Under the pieces are notes generated by a model. It saw only the letters and a list, made by a program, of their open reading frames with translations, searched no databases and was not told the DNA's origin. The translations under genes were made by a program, and so were the position numbers. Positions 11,042 through 19,651 of a stretch of DNA of 64,000 bases are shown here, piece after piece (position 1 is the stretch's first letter; each line of letters opens with the position of its first letter). The DNA comes from Dromiciops gliroides (Eukaryota > Chordata > Mammalia > Microbiotheria > Microbiotheriidae), in the NCBI RefSeq assembly GCF_019393635.1, contig NC_057862.1:91144159-91208158 (forward strand). Direction: 5' to 3'.

Positions 11042-11971
11042 GTATGAAGCCTTCTGAATTATTAACAGAGAGTTCAGGGAGATGCTAGGAGGAGCGAAGT
11101 ATTTGGAACACTTTTTCCATCTTGTTAACATGGAAGAACATTGTGGTGCCTAGGCCTGTTATTCCCATCCCCATCTCCCTTCTTTCAAAGAAACTATGAA
11201 GCTTAGTAGATTGCTACAATGTGTGAATGAAGTGATAAATGGTCCTGATTTGGTAAGATTGTCCTCATTTCATTTTCTCTCCTCTGTAACTTCAAGCCAC
11301 AGGGAAGTGTTAACTGCTCCCTTTCCAGTGCCTAAGAAGGAAAGCCCTTATAGTCAAAAGTGATTAGTCCAAAAAAAATTTGTTTTTAAATGTTTAAAAA
11401 AGTGATTAGTCCATTTGTAGTGGACTGTGTTGGCTAGCCTTTTTGTCCTTCTCTTACCTCTTATAATTTCTGTTTGCATTCTTACTGTATGTACGTTAGC
11501 TAGAAAAAACCCCAAACAAACCAGTTTTTGGTTACATGTTATTTGGGCAAAAGAAATGGAAAAAGCAAGTCTGTGATAAGATCAGTGATGCATCTATTCC
11601 TTTTCCTTTTGTCAGCTGAAGTATGGAAAGCATATTGGTGCCTCCTAATACTCACAAACCTGATAGATGCTGCCCATGATAGAGATCTAAGTCAGCTCGG
11701 TGTGATAAAAAGGAGAAATACAACAAAGAGATTTATAAACTGAAGACATTGCTCTCGGAATACTGTCCGTGAATTATTTAAGACAAGGATGTCCTTTTGG
11801 AATACTTTAGTATGGTACTCCTGGACCTCCTCATTTAGCATATCTTTCCTCTGGACTACTGGTATGAAGCCAGAAGCCTAAATGAAGTGAGAGAGGAGAC
11901 AGGGCTCATCATGAGGACTTTCCCTCCATTACTTTAGCCCCTCTACTTACAGCCACCAAGCATGCCAGTGA
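11042..11971. other. Unassigned intergenic DNA
   Basis: No SINE, LTR or domain is recognised. The 71-codon open frame at 11528-11743 has no family signature and is probably chance. Confidence 0.4.
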
Positions 11972-12530
11972 TGTAGGAGGCAAAAAAGGGTTAATAGAAA
12001 AACCCAAGTCCCAAGTTCTAATTCAGATATTAGCTCCAAAAGGGAGTTAGATCCCAGTTAATGGATAACTTAGGTTCTCATACCCATAGTGATCAACATC
12101 CATAACGGACCAGAACAGGTCAGGTCAAAATAACAATAAAGGAAAAAAGACAACCTATAGAAATTCTAATGAAAAATGATTATATTTTGAAACTAGCCAT
12201 GGGAATCAGAGACATGCGCAGAAAAGGCCAAATTTGTCCCCAGATTCACCTTATGACGTGTAAACCCCTCAGGAACTCCAAATTAGGATAAGCCCTCCCC
12301 TGTACCTCCCTAAAGTGGAGATTATTATAATGAGACTGATAATCAATTTATCTATACTATAAATATAACTGTCTTTTCTTTCACTATTCGAGAGATACCT
12401 TTTCAATATTCTGGTTCTCTCCCTGTGGTCACTCACAGTATTGCAATAAAACTTGGGAAACTGAGTCACTGAGTCTTATAATTCTTTTGGGACGATTCAT
12501 GATCAATTTGACCCCAAATTCTAGCTCACA
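11972..12530 (+). mobile_element. Solo LTR of a different family
   Basis: Begins TGTAGGAGG and ends AGCTCACA, with an AATAAA signal at about 12446 followed by a U5-like end ('aaactgagtcactgagtc'). No clear target-site duplication is visible, so the edges are inferred from the terminal dinucleotides. Confidence 0.55.
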
Positions 12531-12779
12531 TCACCACTGTCACAGTGGAAAGTTGCCCCTTAAAGCTCTTCATACCCACTACACAATTATTCTTGCTATG
12601 CTAACTACATTCTAAACTAAGTTATTTTTAAACTGCTAAAAGGAGTGGAAATATTATCAGGACCTGGGACAAAGCCTCAGTCATTCTACTGTCAGTATAG
12701 TTTTGTTGTAAGTTGTTAGTGCTCTCCCACTACCCTGTAAGCAGTAGATATCACATAATTTTGGCTTCCTATTGATATG

Positions 12780-13325
12780 GGGAGAAAGCATGGGGGTCCT
12801 TAGGATTCCTCTGCAAAGAATCACACTTTTGCGCAAGTCCTATTTAGAAATAAAAGAACAGGTTTACTGGGGTATGAGAAACTGGCCTTGGGAGGAAGGT
12901 TTTGGAGAAACAAAACGTTTTCCTCCCCGGCGAGCTTGGGCAGCGCTCTTTTATAGGGTTCAGATGGTGTAAGATTTGTAGGCGGAGGTAGGTGATGACC
13001 TGTCATGAGCAATCTGGTGATGGGCCTTAACTCCATCCTGGTGGGTCCCAGCAGTCTGCTGGTGGGCGGTTCCAGGTGGTCTTCTCCTGGTGTAGTCACT
13101 CCCAACAGGATTACCTCATCCAGGTGCTCAGGAGGACTGGAATGCAGGGTGGTGGTCCTGGAGCATGCTCAGTTCAATCTGGTGCTGCTTATCTCTTTTG
13201 GGTGTGTATGTCCTTGATTGAGCTCAAGGAGAGGCCTTCTTGATTTCAAGGGAAAACTCCTGAGGTTTCAAGGAAAAAGTTCCTTGACCTCCCCAGACAA
13301 CTTTTGGGGTAACCGGCCCCATAAT
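12780..13325 (-). mobile_element. Solo LTR, family A copy 2
   Basis: Shares the 'gggggtccttagg' start, the 'ggtggtcctggagc' block and the overall order with 434-944 and 13943-14280. It is quite diverged from both. Edges are approximate. Confidence 0.55.
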
Positions 13326-13493
13326 CCTCCTATAACACTATTATATAGTTTGGTAACTAAAACAGTATATATGATAATGACTATAAAATAACTATAAAAA
13401 TCAATAGAAGAGCTTTCTAGAAAGACCACAGTGTTTTGTTTATACACATACCATATATGTATATTACATATAAATCATATTTTTGTATATACA

Positions 13494-13914
13494 TGTGAGA
13501 AATATCCCAATAAGTTCTGGAACTCAGCATTGGTGATGTGTCAAAGGCTCATTTATTGTCATTCTCTCGAGAATGGGTTACCCCTAGTGAAGTGAACAAC
13601 AAAATGGAGGGTCTCTCCTAGTGACTGGCCCCTCCCCTTCTTCACCAATTACTCAAGGGTTACAATTCACAGGCCAAAAACTAGCTAATCAGAATGCAGT
13701 ATTCCTTAGCCAATGTGGGAGGCGATATAGGGACAACTCTTCAACTCCTCCCCCACATGGACACAGATCAGGAACAGATCTAATTGTGACCAGCCATGGG
13801 TTTCCCTGAATCATGTGATTTTGTTTACTGGGAAGAGCAGGGTGGAGGGGAAGAGGCAGACCTTTTCCTCATACAGGTCTGGATTGAGAGGAGTCCAATC
13901 CCCATTTCCTCACA
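13494..13914 (-). mobile_element. Solo LTR, family B copy 1, with 5-bp duplication
   Basis: Terminal TGTGAGAAA...TTTCCTCACA, flanked by ATACA on both sides. It aligns with 14311-14741 through 'ggactcag.gttgg', 'tagccaat', 'accagcc.tgggt' and 'atcacatgat'-type blocks. A 5-bp duplication suits an ERVL-like family. Confidence 0.8.
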
Positions 13915-13942
13915 ATACATATGTCACAGGGGAAATTGGTAT

Positions 13943-14280
13943 TGTGGGGGTCCTTAGGTATTCCTCTTTAAAGAATTACACCCTCTCACACACAAATCCA
14001 ATTAGAATAAAATAATCTTTTATTTAGGTGCTAGAGAAAGGAACCAAGATAGACTCTCACGGGGAGAAAATGGTTTAGAGACATGATTCTCCCTGAACAG
14101 AAGAAAGACAAAAGCTTTTATAGATGGTAGATGGGGTGATCATCACCTGACAATGGAAAGTTCCCTTTGGGGTGGGGGAAGACTTGAATGAGAGATGGTG
14201 GTCTTCTAGAGTTATCTCTGTCCCCTGGTGCAGATCAGGCAGCAGCCACACCTAATGGGTTTATCTCTCTCACTTCTCAA
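13943..14280 (-). mobile_element. Solo LTR, family A copy 3, between two family B LTRs
   Basis: Begins TGTGGGGGTCC and is flanked by GGTAT at 13938-13942 and 14281-14285. It shares the AATTACACCCTCTCAC block with copy 1. The right-hand terminus (CTCAA) is not canonical, so the end may shift by a base or two. Confidence 0.65.
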
Positions 14281-14310
14281 GGTATGTTCTTCCTTTAGCT
14301 AGTAGGCCAG

Positions 14311-14741
14311 TGTGAGAAACTCCATTAAAAAATTTCTGGGACTCAGTGTTGGAGAAATATCAAAGGTCTTTATTTACATTTTCGTTCTAATGAGCCAGCT
14401 CCCTAATGGAAATGGCAGCTAACATGGGACTAGGGAGCCCTTTTATTTCTTAACCCGGCTGCCCCCCCCCCTTCTTCCTCAGTTACAATCTTCACACCAG
14501 GACACAGGCGACAAACACTAGCCAATTGGAATGCAGTATAGTCAAAGGGGCAGCCCTCTAAAAGCCTCCCCAACATGACCAGCCTTGGGTCTCTCATCAC
14601 ATGATCCTGATTGCTGGAGAGGGGGGAAGGAAAGGAGCCATTAGTAAGCACCCTTCTCCCAGCTGAAATTCACCTCCCAGACATTAATTGTTCCCCAGAC
14701 AACTTCAATGAGTTTTTGAGGGGGGCACATATTTTCCCACA
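14311..14741 (-). mobile_element. Solo LTR, family B copy 2, with 5-bp duplication
   Basis: Terminal TGTGAGAAA...TTTTCCCACA, with GCCAG immediately on both sides. It is an insertion separate from copy 1, because each has its own duplication. Confidence 0.8.
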
Positions 14742-14811
14742 GCCAGTTTAAACTTTAATAGTCTCAAACTCCTTGATATGTCCCAACCCCATAACATATA
14801 AACATATGTGA

Positions 14812-14941
14812 GGGCAGCTAGGTGGCACAGTGGATAAAGCACCGGCCCTGGAGTCAGGAGTACCTGAGTTCAAATCTGGCCTCAGACACTTAACCCCAAT
14901 TGCCTCACTAAAAACAAAACAAAACCAAAACAAAACAAAAC
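14812..14941 (+). mobile_element. tRNA-derived SINE with internal deletion
   Basis: The 5' half is normal, but the 'acttactagctgtgtgaccc' block is missing. The tail is a CAAAA repeat. Flanks 'acatatgtg' and 'catatgtg' are the duplication. Confidence 0.88.
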
Positions 14942-15202
14942 CCATATGTGTATATACATTCTCATATTTTTTTGTATACTGTATACACATATCTTAGTCA
15001 TACGTGGACTCTGGTAAAATTGTGAAGTAGCTTTCATTTCCTCTTTCTGTGCTTTCCATTTCAAAAGTACCCCAAATCCACTTGTCTGGGAGGAAATCTT
15101 GTGGTAAACTAATTCACACAAAATTCCAGGAGTACTTGCATTTTAAAAGGAAGAATGTATAGGGGAATGAATTAAAAGTGGGTATTTTAGGCACAATACA
15201 AC

Positions 15203-15348
15203 TTTTTTTTTTTGGTGAGGCAATTGGGGTTAAGTGACTTGCCCAGGGTCACACAGCTAGTGTTTTTAGTGTTTGAGGCCGGATTTGAACTCAGGTCCTC
15301 CTGAATCCAGAGCCAGTGCTCTATCCACTGCGCCACCTAGCTGCCCCC
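15203..15348 (-). mobile_element. tRNA-derived SINE with target-site duplication
   Basis: Minus-strand SINE flanked by 'cacaataca' on both sides. Confidence 0.92.
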
Positions 15349-16400
15349 CACAATACAAATTTTAGGGTCTCTCAAATCATATTATATAGGCAATTGCCTA
15401 CTTGGTTTATTCATAAAGACTGCAATTTACCCAAAAGGCAAGAAAAAACAAACATGGTAGAAAAGGTTTAAATACATTAAGCTCCTTTAGAATTAAATAT
15501 TTAAATATCACTATATTGAACCAAAATTCATATATAACTATGTGCTGCTGGAGTACCCAAGTAAGGATCATGAGGAGGTAGGAATAATGTGATCTTTTGT
15601 TTGTAGCTAAGGGAGGGGTGCCCTGGGGTATTCACTAGAGGGATTAAGTGATGGAGAAGGCCTTATTTTGGCTAAATGCCTAACAAAGTGCCTTTAGCCA
15701 GATACTTGGAAAGATGAAGAGGATTAGCTGTGAAATTCCTGGGGTTGGGATCTGGGGGAAAATAGAAATAAATTATTTCAGAATTGTGGTTTCACAAGTA
15801 AATGTATCTCTCTGCGTAAGGTTTATTAAGGAGAGAAAAAGATAAACTAGAAGAGGGTAAGGTGACATGAAAATAGGATAAGAAATCAAAGTTAAGCACT
15901 ATGCTACTCCAACCCAAGAAGTATTAGTTAAATCTCTACTGTGTGCAGTAGACCTTGATAGGACTGGGCCCTAAGGATATAAAGACTGACCCTAAGGAAT
16001 GAAATTCTGCTGAAGACAGGGAACATGTAAATCAATAAGTATATACATGAAAATTTAAAGAGGGAGAGAACACTGATAACTAAGGGGATCAGGAAAGCCT
16101 TCCCATAGAAAAGGACATTTTAAACACGACATTCCTAGCACATGATTTGGATCCCAAAGGGGTAAGAGGTCAATCTGCTGTAGGCTTAGGAGATGGCTAT
16201 GCATAGGCATGGAGAGGGGAGATGGAATGCCAAATTCAGAGAACAGCAAGTGGGAACAGAGGGCCTGAAGGGAAATAGTATACCATAAACCTGGAAAGGG
16301 AGGCTGGTGCCAGATTCTGAGGCCAAGTCCAGTTTCTATTTTATCTTAGAGGCAATAAGGAGGCACACAAAGTTCTTGAGCAGAGAAGTGACATCATCAT
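15349..16400. repeat. Mostly unassigned, old dispersed repeat in the right part
   Basis: From about 15900 to 16400 the text ('gaacagcaagtgggaacaga', 'ggaggcacacaaagttcttg', 'agcagagaagtgacatcatc') resembles an ancient mammalian repeat also seen near 31300-33400 and 43100-43300. Its family is not assigned. The left part shows nothing. Confidence 0.35.
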
Positions 16401-16669
16401 ACTGTTACAGGTTTGTTTACATAGCAGGGTTTGCAACACTTTTCATCTCTGGGAATCTGAGTGCCATCACAGAAGAAAACTGGTAGGCCATCAAAAGCTG
16501 GTAGTTTGAGGGTAGCACCACCTGGTGGCTACAATATGGTATATTCCCTATTTAATAAGTTGACAATTTTTTTTTTCAATAGATTGCAGAAAGCAGGAAA
16601 ACTAGCTAGGAATCTGGGTGTAGACTACAATTGCTACTATAGTACCAGAGATATGCACAAGTCCACCCC

Positions 16670-16672
<3 letters not shown>

Positions 16673-16762
<90 letters not shown>
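16673..16762. repeat. (TG)n(AG)n microsatellite
   Basis: About 57 bases of TG alternation are followed by about 32 bases of GA. Confidence 0.97.
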
Positions 16763-16765
<3 letters not shown>

Positions 16766-16838
16766 CACAAAATGCCTTACAAATACCATGTTAAGGGAGG
16801 GCCTGATGCTGGTTCAAGCCCTATGTTAAAATGAACCA

Positions 16839-16997
16839 GGGGCAGCTAGTTGGCACAGTGGATAAAGCACCGCCCTGGATTCAGGAGGACCTGAGTTCAA
16901 AAGTGTTCAGATGCTTGACACTTACTAGCTGTGTGACCTTGGGCAAGTCACTTAACCCTCATTGCCCCCGCAAACAAAAAGAAAAAGAAAAAAAAGA
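16839..16997 (+). mobile_element. tRNA-derived SINE
   Basis: Plus-strand SINE with a small deletion near the B-box, a GAAAAAG-type tail, and flanks 'aaatgaaccagg' and 'aaagaaccaagg'. Confidence 0.9.
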
Positions 16998-17589
16998 ACC
17001 AAGGCACTCAAATAGGGTCATTGAAGAGTTGACAAAAGGAGGTTTCCTTAGCTCCAGCCCAAAGATACAGAAACACTCAACTTCTACAGACTCAGCCCCC
17101 ATTATCTCCATGTGGAAAAATTATCTCTTCAGCAGGCCTGGCTGGCTGTGGTCATTTGCAAAGTCTTCTGGAATCCACCAAGTCTGAAGAGTACTAACCC
17201 CATGTAGGTGGGACCTAGAATGCCCTTAGGTGCCCAGAACCAACCTCGACACTGCCAAGGGAGGCACAGATTGAGAGAGCCTTTCCCCAAGAATATTAGC
17301 TTTGTTTCCTTTCAGGGAAAAACGAACTTAATATATGGATAGAGATGAGGGGAAACCCTGCTGAACATCGGTCCTATCGTTACATAAAAAAAAAAAAACA
17401 TATTAGCATTTTTGAGAACTTTTATCAGTATCTGGAATCACCAATGAACATCTAAATTTTAATTCAATTCAATAAGCATTTATTAAGAACCTTTTCGGCA
17501 CTAATCACTGTTCTACATGCTCTGGCAATATAAAAAACTAAAAGTTTCTTGCCCTCAAAGAACTTACATTCTGCACTTCAGTAGATTCC

Positions 17590-17687
17590 TTTCTTCAAAA
17601 TTGTAATATTTAACATTTAAATAGCACTTTAAGGTCTACAAAGAGCTTTACACACATTATTTATTTACCTTGTTTGCTTCTCACAGT
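17590..17687 (+). repeat. Left half of a MIR-type core-SINE split by the provirus
   Basis: 'tagcactttaaggtctacaa' and 'cacacattatttatttacc' are a diverged MIR left part. It resumes after the provirus at 25932 with 'aattctgaggtac'. The base run CAGT at the break is duplicated. Confidence 0.6.
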
Positions 17688-18151
17688 TGTGGTAAAATAT
17701 GAAAGTTTTTAACAGTCGGTTAGGATAACTGAAAGACGCCAGTTTTTCAAGGACCACCCTTTTGGGGAGGAGATGAACAGTCCGCCTGCTGCGCATGTCA
17801 GACTGCCTGCCGGGTTTTTGACTTCCGGGGTGGAGAGAACGGGAGTAGGCTTTTTGCCTGTTTGGCGGGACTCCTGACAGCGCGGCACAGACGGTCTCTC
17901 TCTCTCTCCAAAGGTGGCCTTTTCGGTTTGGTGAGTTTTTATAAGGAATATAGACTAAGCCTAGACTTAAGACGATTTGTATTGTATTTCTATTTTCCTA
18001 TCCTTCTAATCAACATCATCTTGTGACTACCATACAATAAAGGCTCTATCTAGAAAACCAGAAGCTTCTTCCATTTACTAGTCTGGGAGATAAATTAGGG
18101 AAAAGTTAAGTAGGGGAGATTTATGATCTAATATCCAATTTTATTCTCACA
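17688..18151 (+). repeat. 5' LTR of the OTU provirus
   Basis: TGTGGTAAAA...TATTCTCACA, 464 bp. An AATAAA polyadenylation signal lies at 18036-18041. A consensus splice donor (GTGAGT at 17931-17936) is inside the LTR, which would put it in R or early U5. No convincing TATA box precedes the GC-rich, CT-repeat section (17780-17910), so the promoter may be TATA-less. That is an inference. Confidence 0.95.
17931..17936 (+). promoter_or_regulatory. Candidate splice donor within the LTR
   Basis: TTTG|GTGAGT matches the 5' splice consensus. The same TTTTG|GTGAGT is kept in the related solo LTR at 39258, although the surrounding sequence has diverged. Confidence 0.5.
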
Positions 18152-18154
18152 GTT

Positions 18155-18174
18155 TGGCGACCCCTGAAGGGATC
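18155..18174 (+). other. Primer-binding site
   Basis: Begins TGG three bases after the LTR end, reads TGGCGACCCCTGAAGGGATC, and is complementary to a tRNA ending GGGGUCGCCA. The best match I can recall is an Arg tRNA with one extra base. The tRNA identity is uncertain. Confidence 0.6.
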
Positions 18175-18339
18175 TTAAGGACCCTCCCACCCTCCCTAGT
18201 TTGGCCATGAGCCACCTAATTTAGTGGACTTTCTCTTAAATACCCCCACTGACTTTGCCTCATTTGCCTAATCTCCCTTGCTTTAAGCCTCTAAAAGTCT
18301 TGCTTTAAACAGAAAAGCCAGCCCAGTTTAAAGGGCAAG

Positions 18340-18492
18340 ATGCTCGAATATTCTACTATCCCTTTGATTTTTCTCATCGGAATGTATTGGAACAGCATAA
18401 CGTCCCGACTTAGAGGAATAGTTTACTCAATGGTCCTTCATAACATTGTTGGTTTTTTTCCTCATTCAGGCAGCAAAAAGTTTTTTGTATAA
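18340..18492 (+). CDS. Short upstream ORF overlapping the gag frame
   Basis: A 50-codon ATG-started frame lies in the leader. It has a purine at -3 and a hydrophobic N-terminus (IPLIFLIGMYW) resembling a signal peptide. It ends at TAA at 18490-18492 and overlaps the open gag frame in a different frame across a seven-T run (18453-18459). It could be a regulatory uORF, a leader exon, or the frame-shifted old start of the Gag product. It is not proved to be translated. Confidence 0.35.
   Translation: MLEYSTIPLIFLIGMYWNSITSRLRGIVYSMVLHNIVGFFPHSGSKKFFV
18460..18471 (+). promoter_or_regulatory. Candidate splice acceptor upstream of gag
   Basis: A pyrimidine-rich tract (GGTTTTTTTCCTCATTCAG) ends in CAG just before the part of the gag frame that leads to the membrane segment. 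With the LTR donor it could make a spliced message. Confidence 0.4.
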
Positions 18493-18544
18493 TAGTATAA
18501 GTGAGAATCTTTGGGAAAATACGTTTAATATAAGTAGAAATTTT

Positions 18545-19645
18545 ATGCCTGCAATTGAAATACCTTTTAATACCACATCCATAGTTCATACGACTAAGGA
18601 TTTTATTTTTTTTGTTATTATCATTGTTATAATATGGGGGAAATTCTCACATATGGAGAGAGTCCTCAAAATGGCTGTTTCTACTAGAGATGATCCAAGT
18701 TTAGAATCAGATCAGCAGAAACTACTCCCTCTGCAGGAAGCTTTAGAACATAGTAAAAAGGGAGTGCCAATTCAAGTCAGAAAACATAGCCCCTTTAGAC
18801 CAAGTGACTTGAGCGCATGGAAATCAATCATCCCTAGTTTTGAGAAAAATCCAAACACTGTAATTTCACAGTTAAGGACTATATTTAATGCATATCAACC
18901 CAGTTGGGCTGATGTTACTTGCCTTTTGGAAACTTTACTGTCCCCAACTGAGATTACAGATATTATCTCAGCAGGAAATGCCCTTGTTGCGAAAGGTAAG
19001 GCTGATGTGGAATGGCCTCTAAAGGATCCAGAGTGGAATTATAATAATGATAGGGATTTCCAAAGATTAAAAGATGCTAGAGAAACACTTCTGAAGGGAA
19101 TGGAATCTTGCTCTAGAAAACCGGAAAACTGGCAGAAATTTTTAAGCCTACCTCAGGAGACTAATGAAAGACCAAACAGATTTTATGATAGACTTTGTGA
19201 GGCCGCTAGACAGTACACCAGATTGGATCCAGTAGATTTAAGAGATTCCTATATCGTTCTCAACACATTTGTTTATAATTCACTGCCAGAAATACGCAGA
19301 TACTTTCTGAAACAATGTCCAGACTGGAGAAATCTCACAGTAGATAGAATTAAGGAACTTGCAAATTATGTCTTTGACTCATGTGAGGAAGGTCCAGATC
19401 ACCCTAAACAGAGCATTCTGGCACCAGCGATTCCTAGTCAGCCATGTGAATACCGGAACAAGGACACTAAGGTGTGTTGTTACTGTCGTAAGGAGGGGCA
19501 TGAATTGAGAGAATGTAGGACTTGGAGAAGAAATTCTAATTCTAATTACAGGCGAAATCAAAATAGAAATAGATCTTTTCGGAGGAATACAGAAAGGCAG
19601 TACCAGAATAATGGTAACCAAGGTCCCCCTCAGAAGAGGACATAG
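18545..19645 (+). CDS. gag: Gag polyprotein with an N-terminal membrane segment
   Basis: This is the retroviral structural protein. The frame is open from 18422, and the first in-frame ATG is at 18545 (366 residues). The ATG at 18653 would give 330 residues. From 18545, residues 9-11 are an NTT glycosylation sequon and residues 20-31 (FIFFVIIIVIIW) are long and hydrophobic enough to cross a membrane. A gamma-type capsid starts near residue 80 (PFRPSDLSAWK). The major homology region lies around nt 19154-19220 (ERPNRFYDRLCEAARQY). One CX2CX4HX4C zinc knuckle spans residues 311-324 (nt 19475-19516), followed by an Arg/Asn-rich tail. No Gly-2 myristoylation signal, PPxY, PTAP or similar late motif is visible. 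At this length it is much shorter than usual gamma Gags, because matrix and p12-type regions are absent or replaced. It ends at TAG, 19643-19645. Confidence 0.85.
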   Translation: MPAIEIPFNTTSIVHTTKDFIFFVIIIVIIWGKFSHMERVLKMAVSTRDDPSLESDQQKLLPLQEALEHSKKGVPIQVRKHSPFRPSDLSAWKSIIPSFEKNPNTVISQLRTIFNAYQPSWADVTCLLETLLSPTEITDIISAGNALVAKGKADVEWPLKDPEWNYNNDRDFQRLKDARETLLKGMESCSRKPENWQKFLSLPQETNERPNRFYDRLCEAARQYTRLDPVDLRDSYIVLNTFVYNSLPEIRRYFLKQCPDWRNLTVDRIKELANYVFDSCEEGPDHPKQSILAPAIPSQPCEYRNKDTKVCCYCRKEGHELRECRTWRRNSNSNYRRNQNRNRSFRRNTERQYQNNGNQGPPQKRT

Positions 19646-19651
19646 GAATGA
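19643..19651 (+). promoter_or_regulatory. Gag-Pol junction: two in-frame stops, TAG GAA TGA before CGG
   Basis: Gag and pol share a frame, as in gammaretroviruses that use stop-codon readthrough. Here two stops stand one codon apart. UGA followed by CGG is a known leaky context in some RNA viruses. The UAG before it would also have to be read through, or pol must be made from another message. Confidence 0.6.

Noticed and set aside
11528..11743. Possible small gene between two solo LTRs
   Set aside because: No domain or splice context was recognised. Kept only as unassigned DNA.
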